From assembly GCF_003987045.1 (NCBI RefSeq), contig NZ_PIPZ01000001.1, positions 744,001 to 808,000 on the forward strand: DNA of 64,000 nt. Direction: 5' to 3'. The DNA is from Pseudidiomarina marina (lineage in GTDB: Bacteria; Pseudomonadota; Gammaproteobacteria; Enterobacterales; Alteromonadaceae). This document shows positions 38,266 through 46,281 of this stretch, piece by piece (position 1 is the first letter of the stretch; the number at the start of each line of letters is the position of its first letter). Both the position numbers and the translations under genes were made by a program. Under the pieces are notes generated by a model. The model saw only the letters and a list, made by a program, of their open reading frames with translations. It did not search any database and had not been told where the DNA came from.

Positions 38266-40778
38266 CGAATTAACTGCGCAGTGTTACGTCGTACTAATCG
38301 AGCACAAGCCAATCGCCCTAATGTTCCAACGACAATAGCACCAGCCAGCGGACCAACTAACCAGAAACGCCAGTGAATGGTTGCCGCCATTTCAAATACT
38401 TGTGTTTGTAAAATCCACAACGACAATTCCATTGCAAGGGTTGCGATTAAGCCGCTAATTGCACCGAGGATCAGAAACTCGTAAGTAACACTACGGCTAA
38501 GTAGCTTCGCCGGTGCCCCTAATGTGCGCAAAATCACTAATTCTTGCTGGCGTTCTTCCATCGACGCCTGTACCTGAGCCAACAACACTAATATCCCAGC
38601 AATCAATACCAGTACGAGTACAAACGCAATGGCAATGCTGACTTGGTCAATCACCTCACGTAATTGCTCCATAATCGCATCGAGATCAATTAATGAAACT
38701 TCAGGGAACGGCTTAAACAGCTCATAAAGTTCACTTTGGCGTTCTTTCGGTAGATTAAAGCTCGAAATAAACGTCGCTGGGAAATCTTCTAACGTGCTGG
38801 TGTTAAATATCATGAAGAAATTCGGCTGCAACGATCCCCAGTTTACCTTACGGATGCTGGTTACCGGCACCGTGAATGTATTGCCGCCGATATTAAATTC
38901 CAGCTCGTCGCCAATCGACAAACGCATCCGCTCAGCAACTTCTTCTTCAATAGATACTTGTGGCTGAGGATTGTCACCCCACCACTCACCAGCAACAATG
39001 GTATTGTTCGGTGGTAGATCATCTCGCCAGGTCAGCGAAAGTTCGCGCCCAAAGCCTTCGCGTTGCTCGGCATTATTGGTTTGCGTATCTGCTTCATCGC
39101 CGCCGGCCTCTTTGGTCACCTCATCACGAACTGGAACACCATTAACTGCTGTCATCCTTCCCGGCACCACCGGATACATATCATTTGATTCGATATCGCG
39201 TGCGGCAAAACGCTGCTCCAATTGCGCCACATCACCTGGCGCAACATTCACAATAAAATAGTTTGGCGCATCATCAGGAAGTTGGCGTTCCCAATCGGCC
39301 AATAATTCATTGCGTAGCGCTAATACTAATAGCAGCAACATAATCGCGGTCGAGAAGCTTAACATTTGCACGCTATTGGCCTGCGCACGTCGCTGCAAGC
39401 CAGCCATCGCTAAACGCCATGCACTACCAGCTTGCATACCAGCCTGTCGGCTCGCCCGAATAAATAAGCGACCTACGGCCAATAGCAAAACGGCAGCCAC
39501 TGCACCACCGGCAAATAGCGCTGTTGAAAGTAACCATTGTTGACTGTAAATCAGCAATAACGCATAGATGGTTCCTGCCGATGCAATCCAATGCAACCAA
39601 CGTAGTTTATCCGTGCCGGTAAGCTCTCGATTTAATACCCGTAGCGGTGGAATGGCGATCAAACGTAGCAATGGATAGAGGGTAAACATGACCGCACTAA
39701 CCAGACCTGTTGCCGATGCTAACACGTAAGGTTTCAGGCCTGCCGCAGGTAGCTCCGCACCCAACTGCGCGGCAACAAACTCAATCACTTGCGCTTGGAT
39801 TACCCACCCAAGCAATAAACCGACGCCAATACTGATGAAAGTCAGTAGTAACAAATGCAGAATAAAAATCCGCTGAATTTGTCGACGTTCAGCACCAAGG
39901 GTTTTGAAAATAGCGACCACATCGTAGTTCCGCTGGCAATATCGTTGAGCGGCCACAGCCACCGCGGTGGCGGCCAATACCACTCCCAATAAACTTGCCA
40001 GCAACATAAACCGTTCAGCGCGTTGCAAACTGCGAGCCAGTGGGCTATCACCATCCTCGATACTTCGCCAGTTATGCGTGTCATCATTAAGTTGCGGTGC
40101 CAACCACTCGTAATAACCATCGAGTTGCTCAGCGGTACCGGCAAACAGCACGTTATAACGCACCCGTGAACCCGGCTGTATCAAGCCCGTTTGTTCGAGC
40201 TGATCATAATGAATGAGCACATTGGGACTATCCGTAAATACCGAGAAACCGACGTCTGGCTCATACGTCAGCACTCGAGAAACCTTAAATTTACTTTGCC
40301 CAATTTCAAGCGTATCACCAACTTCGAGATCCAACTCTTGAAACAAGGCGGCAGCAACCCAAGCCTCGCCCTCGCCTGGCAACTGATTAATGACTGTCGT
40401 TTCGTCACCAAAGGGTTCAGAGGCTGTGCGTAAACTACCCCGCAACGGATAGCCATCGCTCACGGCTTTAATATCTACGAGTGCCAAATTATCGTCGGCA
40501 AAAGCCATACTATTGAATACAACCCGATTTGCGGTATCTAATCCGCGTTGCTGAGCTTGCTCCAACCACTCATCCGAAATTGGTCGGCGCGAACTTAATA
40601 CCCTGTCAGCTGCGAGAAACTCAGCGCTGCGAGCCAACAAACCCGATTGCAAACGCTCGGTGAATAACGACAACGACAACACCGCAGTCACTGACAGCAC
40701 GATAGCCGCAGCCATAATTGTCAACTCGCCGCGCTTAAGCTCGTGGCGTAATAATCGCCATGAAATCTTATGCCACAT
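38253..40778 (-). CDS. FtsX-like ABC transporter permease (YbbP type)
   Basis: An 841-residue membrane protein with an N-terminal helix and large periplasmic MacB-PCD-like segments. Its helix groups lie near residues 255-425 and 720-830, a double FtsX permease arrangement as in E. coli YbbP (about 800). Conserved permease stretches are VVAIFKTLGAERRQIQRIFI and LVILRTLGAPAKLLSRSV. It overlaps the ATPase gene by 11 nt. Such pairs are thought to move lipophilic compounds or work on the envelope; the neighbouring tesA-type lipase suggests a link, but the substrate is not established. Confidence 0.92.
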   Translation of the reverse strand: MWHKISWRLLRHELKRGELTIMAAAIVLSVTAVLSLSLFTERLQSGLLARSAEFLAADRVLSSRRPISDEWLEQAQQRGLDTANRVVFNSMAFADDNLALVDIKAVSDGYPLRGSLRTASEPFGDETTVINQLPGEGEAWVAAALFQELDLEVGDTLEIGQSKFKVSRVLTYEPDVGFSVFTDSPNVLIHYDQLEQTGLIQPGSRVRYNVLFAGTAEQLDGYYEWLAPQLNDDTHNWRSIEDGDSPLARSLQRAERFMLLASLLGVVLAATAVAVAAQRYCQRNYDVVAIFKTLGAERRQIQRIFILHLLLLTFISIGVGLLLGWVIQAQVIEFVAAQLGAELPAAGLKPYVLASATGLVSAVMFTLYPLLRLIAIPPLRVLNRELTGTDKLRWLHWIASAGTIYALLLIYSQQWLLSTALFAGGAVAAVLLLAVGRLFIRASRQAGMQAGSAWRLAMAGLQRRAQANSVQMLSFSTAIMLLLLVLALRNELLADWERQLPDDAPNYFIVNVAPGDVAQLEQRFAARDIESNDMYPVVPGRMTAVNGVPVRDEVTKEAGGDEADTQTNNAEQREGFGRELSLTWRDDLPPNNTIVAGEWWGDNPQPQVSIEEEVAERMRLSIGDELEFNIGGNTFTVPVTSIRKVNWGSLQPNFFMIFNTSTLEDFPATFISSFNLPKERQSELYELFKPFPEVSLIDLDAIMEQLREVIDQVSIAIAFVLVLVLIAGILVLLAQVQASMEERQQELVILRTLGAPAKLLSRSVTYEFLILGAISGLIATLAMELSLWILQTQVFEMAATIHWRFWLVGPLAGAIVVGTLGRLACARLVRRNTAQLIRKLA

Positions 40779-41448
40779 CGTTGCTTACCTCGGTTAATCG
40801 CCCCGCATCCATCTTCAAAATACGCTGACAACGCTTCGCTAACTCAGGGTCATGCGTGACCATAACCAGCGTTGTGCCTGATTCCTTGTTCATTTCAAAC
40901 AATAAATCTTCAACTTTATGCCCGGTAGTAGCATCTAAGTTTCCTGTTGGCTCATCAGCGAACAATATTTTCGGCGTACCGATGAAAGCGCGCGCAATCG
41001 CGACCCGTTGTTGTTCACCGCCAGATAATTGGTTTGGGTAGTGCTTTAAACGCTCTCCTAATCCAACTTTGGTTAACAGCTCTCGCGCCTGTTGCTCAGC
41101 ATTTTTATGTCCGGCTAGTTCAGCTGGTAACATCACATTTTCTAGAGCAGTCAAACTCGGGATTAATAAAAACGACTGGAAAATGAAGCCAATTTTGTCA
41201 GCGCGCACTTTTGCACGTTGCTCCTCATCCAAATCTCCCAAATTTACGTTATCTATGGAAACATCACCGCCACTTGCAAGGTCTAACCCCGCAAGTAAAG
41301 ACAGTAAGGTCGATTTACCTGAGCCTGATGCGCCCACGATAGCAACGGTTTGGCCCGCTTCAATAGACAGGTCAATTGGCTGTAAAATGTGTAGAATACC
41401 GTCTTGAGTCGTAACTTTTTTTTCTAATTGAGTGGTTTGAATAAGCAT
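40768..41448 (-). CDS. ABC transporter ATP-binding protein (YbbA/LolD-like)
   Basis: A 226-residue ATPase. Walker A is GASGSGKSTLL (about 39-49), the signature is LSGGEQQRVAIARA, Walker B is ILFADEPTGNLD, and the switch histidine lies in VMVTHDPELAKRC. The group is MacB/LolD/YbbA. It precedes its permease with an 11-nt overlap. Its start codon is only 2 nt from the start codon of divergent tesA, the same pairing as ybbA/tesA in E. coli. Confidence 0.94.
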   Translation of the reverse strand: MLIQTTQLEKKVTTQDGILHILQPIDLSIEAGQTVAIVGASGSGKSTLLSLLAGLDLASGGDVSIDNVNLGDLDEEQRAKVRADKIGFIFQSFLLIPSLTALENVMLPAELAGHKNAEQQARELLTKVGLGERLKHYPNQLSGGEQQRVAIARAFIGTPKILFADEPTGNLDATTGHKVEDLLFEMNKESGTTLVMVTHDPELAKRCQRILKMDAGRLTEVSNDVA

Positions 41449-41450
41449 TT

Positions 41451-42074
41451 ATGAAAAACTTCCTAGCTAAATTGTTAGTAATCGTCGCATTGTTCGTTGT
41501 TATACGTCCAGTTTCGGCAAATGTCTCACTTGTTGTTTTAGGTGATAGCCTAAGTGCCGGTTATGGCATGGCGCAAAGCGAGTCCTGGGTGGGTGTATTG
41601 CAACAACGCTGGGCCGAAAAATATCCCGACATTACGCTCATTAATGCCAGTATTAGCGGCGACACCACCCAAGGTGCATTAAATCGTTTAGCTGGGGTTA
41701 TTGAGCGTCATCAACCCGATGCCGTATTCGTCGAACTTGGCGGTAATGACGGTCTTCGTGGTTTTAACCCAGCCACTATTTCAGACAATTTGGTACAGAT
41801 TATCATGCAATTGCAACAGCAGGACGCTAAAGTTGCGTTAAGTCAGGTGAGAATTCCGCCGAACTACGGCCAGCGCTACAGCGAAATGTTCGCTGACATT
41901 TTCCCAAACTTAGCTGAGCAGCATCAAGTTCCACTCATTCCTTTCTTTATGGAACAAATTATTGAGAATGAAGATTTGATGCAGGGTGATGGTATTCATC
42001 CGAATCGCGAGGCACAGCCGCTCATCGCCGATATTATGGAACCGCATCTACTGGAATTGATTGACAAGCGTTGA
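41451..42074 (+). CDS. tesA: Periplasmic acyl-CoA thioesterase/arylesterase (GDSL lipase)
   Basis: A 207-residue SGNH hydrolase with a signal peptide (cleavage near VSA|NVS). Block I is VVLGDSLSAGYG with the nucleophilic serine, block III is ELGGNDGLRG, and block V DGIHPN has the catalytic Asp and His. This is the TesA multifunctional thioesterase/protease I/lysophospholipase L1 family. Its last codons AAG CGT TGA merge with the start of a family 2 repeat at 42069, which provides the stop codon. Confidence 0.95.
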   Translation: MKNFLAKLLVIVALFVVIRPVSANVSLVVLGDSLSAGYGMAQSESWVGVLQQRWAEKYPDITLINASISGDTTQGALNRLAGVIERHQPDAVFVELGGNDGLRGFNPATISDNLVQIIMQLQQQDAKVALSQVRIPPNYGQRYSEMFADIFPNLAEQHQVPLIPFFMEQIIENEDLMQGDGIHPNREAQPLIADIMEPHLLELIDKR

Positions 42075-42238
42075 TCGTTGTTCGTGCGCTACGCTGTTCG
42101 GAAAGACGTTACTAGTTATTCGTTATTGGTTATTCGTTAAAGATAGAAAGAAGCACTAACGACTTAGGTTTTGGTTTTGGTTTTGATTTTGATTTTTCGA
42201 AGAGTGAGCGAATCGAACGTTCGAATAACGAATAACGC
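42069..42238. repeat. Family 2 heptamer element, copy C (composite)
   Basis: Starts with CGTTGAT CGTTGTT at the tesA stop, followed by CGTGCGCTACGCTGTTCG (42083-42100), which is the exact inverse of 26539-26556. CGTTATT-type units follow around 42114-42138, and the right end has CGAATAACGAATAACG (42222-42237). Inside, 42167-42197 is a separate hexamer run, GGTTTT three times then GATTTT twice. The element fills the convergent gap between tesA and the tRNA-Glu genes, where no ordinary terminator is visible. Confidence 0.85.
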
Positions 42239-42254
42239 TTTTGCTTTTAAGAAG

Positions 42255-42330
42255 TGGCGTCCCCTAGGGGATTCGAACCCCTGTTACCGCCGTGAAAGGG
42301 CGGTGTCCTAGGCCTCTAGACGAAGGGGAC
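42255..42330 (-). tRNA. tRNA-Glu(TTC), copy 3 of the operon
   Basis: A 76-nt cloverleaf with encoded CCA. The acceptor is GTCCCCT...AGGGGAC plus GCCA, the anticodon loop CTTTCAC gives anticodon TTC, and the T-loop is TTCGAAT. It is nearly identical to E. coli tRNA-Glu. It is last in the minus-strand order Ala-Glu-Glu-Glu. Confidence 0.97.
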
Positions 42331-42353
42331 AAGGACTGAAAAAGCTAGTTACT

Positions 42354-42423
42354 CGTTATTCGTTATTGGTTATCGTTTTACTCTTTCGAATAACCAATAA
42401 CGAATAACGAATAACGAATAACG
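42354..42423. repeat. Family 2 heptamer element, copy D
   Basis: A perfect 20-bp inverted repeat, CGTTATTCGTTATTGGTTAT (42354-42373) with its complement at 42390-42409, surrounds a 16-nt loop. The right side continues with two extra AATAACG units to 42423. The loop sequence CGTTTTACTCTTTCGA is almost the same as in copy E. It lies between two tRNA-Glu genes, so the hairpin would be in the precursor RNA. Confidence 0.9.
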
Positions 42424-42441
42424 CTTTTGCTTTTAAAGAAG

Positions 42442-42517
42442 TGGCGTCCCCTAGGGGATTCGAACCCCTGTTACCGCCGTGAAAGGGCGGTGTCCTAGGC
42501 CTCTAGACGAAGGGGAC
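42442..42517 (-). tRNA. tRNA-Glu(TTC), copy 2 of the operon
   Basis: Identical in sequence to the neighbouring copy (76 nt, anticodon TTC, CCA encoded). Its 3' flank (CGCTTTTGCTTTTAA, then GAAG) is shared almost exactly with the 42255 copy, showing that gene plus flank were duplicated together. Confidence 0.97.
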
Positions 42518-42531
42518 CCCGGACAAACATT

Positions 42532-42610
42532 CTGGTTACTCGTTACTGGTTATTCGTTATTGACCTTCGTTTTGCTCTTTCGAGTAACGAAAAACGAATA
42601 ACGACTAACG
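42532..42610. repeat. Family 2 heptamer element, copy E (diverged)
   Basis: Degenerate CGTTACT/GGTTATT/CGTTATT units (42532-42560) are followed by a loop containing CGTTTTGCTCTTTCGA. The right arm is CGAGTAACGAAAAACGAATAACGACTAACG in type (42580-42610). It is the most diverged of the family and lies between tRNA-Glu copies 1 and 2. The loop shared with copy D indicates common origin. Confidence 0.8.
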
Positions 42611-42620
42611 TTCTATAGAG

Positions 42621-42696
42621 TGGCGTCCCCTAGGGGATTCGAACCCCTGTTACCGCCGTGAAAGGGCGGTGTCCTAGGCCTCTAGACGAAGGGGAC
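42621..42696 (-). tRNA. tRNA-Glu(TTC), copy 1 of the operon
   Basis: A 76-nt tRNA identical to the other two Glu copies, with anticodon TTC and encoded CCA. It lies 49 nt downstream of tRNA-Ala on the minus strand. The spacing of the three copies is 179 and 187 nt start to start. Confidence 0.97.
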
Positions 42697-42745
42697 GCAC
42701 CAGAACAAATCACTATCAAGTTTTCACTACTGTAAAGCGCAGCTT

Positions 42746-42821
<76 letters not shown>

Positions 42822-42872
42822 ACACCAACACTGAAATTCGTGTGCTGCATCAGTACCCTGACAGCGGGGCGA

Positions 42873-42902
42873 ATTCTAGGGTAATTGGCGCACTACCGTC
42901 AA
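42873..42902 (-). promoter_or_regulatory. Promoter of the tRNA-Ala/Glu operon
   Basis: On the minus strand, TTGACG (42897-42902), an 18-nt spacer and TAGAAT (42873-42878) are followed by the GC-rich discriminator TCGCCCCGC. GC-rich discriminators are typical of stringently controlled stable-RNA promoters. Confidence 0.8.
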
Positions 42903-42962
42903 CCTTTTTTTTGGTAATTTTGTTTGTTTGCCGAATTTTGCGTCAGTTCGAACAAATCCCGA

Positions 42963-43574
42963 TCAATTTCGTCTAAGTACGCAGTAATTAAACTTTTGTT
43001 CAGACCCGTTCGGGGTTTTGTGAATTTCACGCTCGGTATGCACTAAGGTGAAGTGTTCAGCAAAAACTTCAGCCAATTGTTGCGCCGAATAGCGCTGTAC
43101 GGGTAGCCCACTACATTTTTCTGGGCCATCTTCAGCGAATGTTGCAATAATCGCATAACCGCCCTGCTCTAAAGCTTTTGCTGCTTGAGTAACATAAGAC
43201 TGTTGTTGTTCTGGGGTCATTAAAAAATGAAACACCGCGCGATCATGCCAAATTGAAAATTGCGCTTTAGCAAATGCCGTGGTGAGTACATCGCCCACCA
43301 ACCACGTTACATTCTCTGCTTTCGCTTTTAAACGTTTTTTCGAAGTCGCTAATGCACTTGCTGATAAATCAAGCGCGGTGATATTGGCAAAGCCTGCGGC
43401 CAGTAGGTTATCGATTAACCGCGACGCCCCGCTCCCCACATCAATAATCGCGGCTTCGTGACTCATACCGGTATCGGTAATCAGTCGCAGCGAAGTTTCA
43501 GCCCTTGACTGGTACCAACTAACACGATCCACTGCCTTTGTTTTATAAACGTCTTCCCAATGATTATCTGCCAT
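42963..43574 (-). CDS. Class I SAM-dependent methyltransferase
   Basis: A 203-residue methyltransferase. SAM motif I is IIDVGSGASRLIDNLLAAG (about 43-61), the acidic motif II is ITALDLSASAL, and NVTWLVGDVLT is motif III. The N-terminus HWEDVYKTKAVDRVSWYQ and HDRAVFHFLMTPEQQQSYV are typical of a small group near thiopurine/tellurite-type methyltransferases. The substrate is unknown. It lies 19 nt downstream of the carbonic anhydrase gene and is probably co-transcribed with it. Confidence 0.85.
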   Translation of the reverse strand: MADNHWEDVYKTKAVDRVSWYQSRAETSLRLITDTGMSHEAAIIDVGSGASRLIDNLLAAGFANITALDLSASALATSKKRLKAKAENVTWLVGDVLTTAFAKAQFSIWHDRAVFHFLMTPEQQQSYVTQAAKALEQGGYAIIATFAEDGPEKCSGLPVQRYSAQQLAEVFAEHFTLVHTEREIHKTPNGSEQKFNYCVLRRN

Positions 43575-43593
43575 ATGGTATGTCGCCTATGTG

Positions 43594-44226
43594 TTACTCA
43601 TCGAAGTGATAAATTCGCTCTAATGATGCACGATCACGCACCGTCACTTCCATGTCTCGCACTAAGCCGTCCTCAATACTATAAACCCAGCCATGAATAG
43701 CTAACTCTTGGCCACGATCCCATGCCTGTTGGACAATTGTCGTCTTTGCCAAATTTCGCACCTGTTCAATCACGTTCAGTTCGCAAAGTCTATCCAAACG
43801 CTCTTTGTCACCGACAATGCTTTCAAGTTCGTCATGGTGAATACGATAAATATCTTTAATTGGAAACAACCAATGGTCAACTAAACCGTGGCTACAACTC
43901 TCCGTGGCGGCTCGCACGCCACCACAACCATAATGTCCAACAACTAAGATGTGCTTTACAAAGAGTGTTTCAACCGCATATTGCACCACCGACAAGCAGT
44001 TAAAATCCGTTTGAATGACTTGATTTGCCACGTTACGGTGCACAAACAGTTCACCCGGTGCCATGCCAACAACTTGATTGGCAGGAACTCGGCTATCTGA
44101 ACAACCAATCCACAAATATTCTGGCGTCTGTTGCGCGACCAAATTATTAAAAAACGTGGGATCTTGCTCGAGCATCCGTTTCGCCCAAGCTTGGTTGTTA
44201 GCCAACAACTTATCAATTTCTAGCAT
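43594..44226 (-). CDS. can: Beta-class carbonic anhydrase
   Basis: A 210-residue beta carbonic anhydrase interconverting CO2 and bicarbonate. The zinc ligands are in WIGCSDSRVPANQ (Cys, with the Asp-Arg dyad) and VVGHYGCGGVRAA (His and Cys). FVHRNVANQVIQTDFN is also typical. The length and sequence match E. coli Can. Bicarbonate made here would serve biotin carboxylases such as LiuD, but no regulatory link is visible. Confidence 0.95.
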   Translation of the reverse strand: MLEIDKLLANNQAWAKRMLEQDPTFFNNLVAQQTPEYLWIGCSDSRVPANQVVGMAPGELFVHRNVANQVIQTDFNCLSVVQYAVETLFVKHILVVGHYGCGGVRAATESCSHGLVDHWLFPIKDIYRIHHDELESIVGDKERLDRLCELNVIEQVRNLAKTTIVQQAWDRGQELAIHGWVYSIEDGLVRDMEVTVRDRASLERIYHFDE

Positions 44227-44250
44227 GCTTTAATTCTCTGAGAGATATAG

Positions 44251-44278
44251 AAAAAAGGCGCCAAGTTGGCGCCTTTTC
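44251..44278 (-). terminator. Rho-independent terminator of gltX
   Basis: Read on the minus strand, the stem AAGGCGCCAA / TTGGCGCCTT with a 1-2 nt loop is followed by a run of T residues. It lies 5-32 nt after the gltX stop and separates it from the carbonic anhydrase gene. Confidence 0.88.
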
Positions 44279-44282
44279 CGAG

Positions 44283-45692
44283 TTACTGCGCTTGCTCACG
44301 TTCAATAATAAACGAAATAGCACGAGCAATACGTCCTACCACTTGTTCTTGCGACAATAATTCTAACGTCACATCAAGTGATGGTGAATTACCCGAACCG
44401 GTTACCGCTACACGCAATGGCATGCCGACTTTACCCATGCCAACGCCGAGGTCATCGGCCGTTTGCTGAATAGCAGCCTGAATACTCGCCGCGTTCCAAC
44501 TATCAACGCATGCAAGACGATCTTGGACAGCTTCAAGAGCTTCGCGCGCTACCGGACGCAAATGCTTCTTGGCGGCGGCTTCGTCAAATTCCTCATACTC
44601 TTCATAGAAGTAACGGCTTTGCTCGGCCATTTCTTTTAGCGTTTTCACACGATCGGCCATCAACGGAATTAGCTTCTCAAGCGCTGGACCGCGACTCACA
44701 TCAATTGCTTGATCGGTAAAGTGCCATTGTAAATAAGGAACAACGCGCTCAACAGGGAGTGACTTCATATAATGCTGGTTCAACCAATTCAGTTTCTCAG
44801 TGTTAAATGCCGATGCCGCTTTATTTACATCATCAAGGCTAAATAGCTTCACCATTTCATCAACACTAAAAATCTCTTGGTCACCGTGCGACCAGCCTAA
44901 GCGTACTAAATAGTTCAATACCGCTTCAGGCAAATAGCCGTCATCGCGATATTGCATGACGCTAACCGCACCATGACGCTTTGATAATTTCTTACCATCA
45001 TCACCTAAGATCATCGATACATGCGCATACTCTGGCACCGGTGCGCCAAGCGCTTGTAAAATATTAATCTGACGCGGCGTATTATTAATGTGATCTTCAC
45101 CACGCACCACGTGCGTAATATTCATTTCCCAATCATCGATAACCACACAGAAGTTGTACGTAGGCGTACCGTCGCTACGCGCAATAATTAAGTCATCCAG
45201 TTCGGTGTTCGCAAATTCAATTGGCCCGCGAATATGATCATGAAACTTCACACTACCTTGTTGCGGGTTACGGAAGCGCACCACATATTTGTCGCCAGAT
45301 ACATTCGGGTTATCGCGGCAATGACCATCATAGCGAGGCTTCTCACCACGAGCCATTTGGTCTTCGCGCATTTTTTCCAACCGCTCAGTTGAGCAATAAC
45401 ACTTGTATGCTTTATCTTCTTCTAACAGTTTATCGATGTAATGCTCGTAGCGATCAAAACGCTTGGTTTGATAGTACGGACCCTCATCCCAATTCAAACC
45501 TAGCCATTCCATACCTTCTAAAATGGCATCAATGGCTGGCTGAGTTGAACGCTCACGATCCGTATCTTCAATACGCAGTACGAACTTTCCGCCAGCCGCT
45601 TTAGCAACCAACCATGAGTACAAAGCGGTGCGTGCACCACCAACGTGAAGGTAACCAGTAGGACTTGGGGCAAATCGGGTGACCACTGTCAT
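44283..45692 (-). CDS. gltX: Glutamyl-tRNA synthetase
   Basis: A 469-residue class I synthetase. The HIGH-type motif is [18 protein letters not shown] and the KMSKS-type motif is [13 protein letters not shown] (about 238-250). [10 protein letters not shown] and the C-terminal helical anticodon-binding domain are present. The length is standard for a discriminating bacterial GluRS. It is located between its cognate tRNA-Glu cluster and the tRNA-Val pair. The ATG lies about 200 nt from the divergent tRNA-Val promoter. Confidence 0.97.
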   Translation of the reverse strand: MTVVTRFAPSPTGYLHVGGARTALYSWLVAKAAGGKFVLRIEDTDRERSTQPAIDAILEGMEWLGLNWDEGPYYQTKRFDRYEHYIDKLLEEDKAYKCYCSTERLEKMREDQMARGEKPRYDGHCRDNPNVSGDKYVVRFRNPQQGSVKFHDHIRGPIEFANTELDDLIIARSDGTPTYNFCVVIDDWEMNITHVVRGEDHINNTPRQINILQALGAPVPEYAHVSMILGDDGKKLSKRHGAVSVMQYRDDGYLPEAVLNYLVRLGWSHGDQEIFSVDEMVKLFSLDDVNKAASAFNTEKLNWLNQHYMKSLPVERVVPYLQWHFTDQAIDVSRGPALEKLIPLMADRVKTLKEMAEQSRYFYEEYEEFDEAAAKKHLRPVAREALEAVQDRLACVDSWNAASIQAAIQQTADDLGVGMGKVGMPLRVAVTGSGNSPSLDVTLELLSQEQVVGRIARAISFIIEREQAQ

Positions 45693-45890
45693 AATTCTTG
45701 CTTTCTCCGCATTATTCGGGTTATTTTGCAGTTTCGTTAGGTGTGTATTCTACCAAGAAGCAGCGGCAGACGCATTAGACGAAAGCATAGATTATTGCGT
45801 TTTTAGCAAGTAGGTACAAAGCAGGATGTTGATTTTTACGGCAAAGCGGGGAAAAAATCAGCAGTCGAACAAATCAAGTGAGATTTCCTG

Positions 45891-45918
45891 TTGACAGTAT
45901 CGTTAAGCACCCTATAAT
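45891..45918 (+). promoter_or_regulatory. Promoter of the tRNA-Val genes
   Basis: TTGACA (45891-45896), a 16-nt spacer and a perfect TATAAT (45913-45918) are followed by the GC-rich discriminator ACGCCCCGC. The consensus elements plus GC-rich discriminator indicate a strong stable-RNA promoter under stringent control. Confidence 0.92.
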
Positions 45919-45940
45919 ACGCCCCGCAACGCAGAGAAAA

Positions 45941-46016
45941 GGATGGTTAGCTCAGCTGGGAGAGCACCGCCCTTACAAGGCGGGGGTCACTGGTTCGAAC
46001 CCAGTACCATCCACCA
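45941..46016 (+). tRNA. tRNA-Val(TAC), copy 1
   Basis: A 76-nt cloverleaf: acceptor GGATGGT/ACCATCC plus ACCA, anticodon stem CCGCC/GGCGG with loop CTTACAA (anticodon TAC) and T-loop TTCGAAC. Confidence 0.97.
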
Positions 46017-46043
46017 CTTCTTCATTTTCTCTGTCTCCCTGAT

Positions 46044-46119
46044 GGATGGTTAGCTCAGCTGGGAGAGCACCGCCCTTACAAGGCGGGGGTCACTGGTTCG
46101 AGCCCAGTACCATCCACCA
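46044..46119 (+). tRNA. tRNA-Val(TAC), copy 2
   Basis: A 76-nt copy differing from copy 1 only at one T-loop base (TTCGAGC instead of TTCGAAC). It is 27 nt after copy 1 and on the same transcript. The family 1 hairpin repeat begins 20 nt downstream. Confidence 0.97.
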
Positions 46120-46138
46120 CTTCTTAGAAATGCAAAAG

Positions 46139-46247
46139 CGATATTAGCAATTGGATATTAGATATTAGTTCTAATAGCCCAAGCGTTTCCTAATATCCAA
46201 TATTCAATATCCAATATCCAATATCCAATATCCAATATCTAATATCG
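46139..46247. repeat. Family 1 heptamer inverted repeat, expanded copy
   Basis: The left arm (46139-46168) matches the 2737 copy at all but one position. The right arm (46190-46247) is longer because CAATATC-type 7-nt units are repeated about eight times, against four units in the left arm. This difference between arms is what replication slippage would leave. The element follows the tRNA-Val pair and touches a family 2 run at 46259-46281. Confidence 0.9.
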
Positions 46248-46258
46248 TCGTTGCTCTT

Positions 46259-46281
46259 CGATTAACGAATAACGATTAACG
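46259..46281. repeat. Family 2 heptamer run at the DUF2919 gene end
   Basis: Three 7-nt units, on the minus strand CGTTAAT, CGTTATT, CGTTAAT. They encode the C-terminal residues LIVIR and the stop (CGT TAA) of the minus-strand gene at 46262-46732. It lies 11 nt from the expanded family 1 element, so both families occur side by side. Confidence 0.85.
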
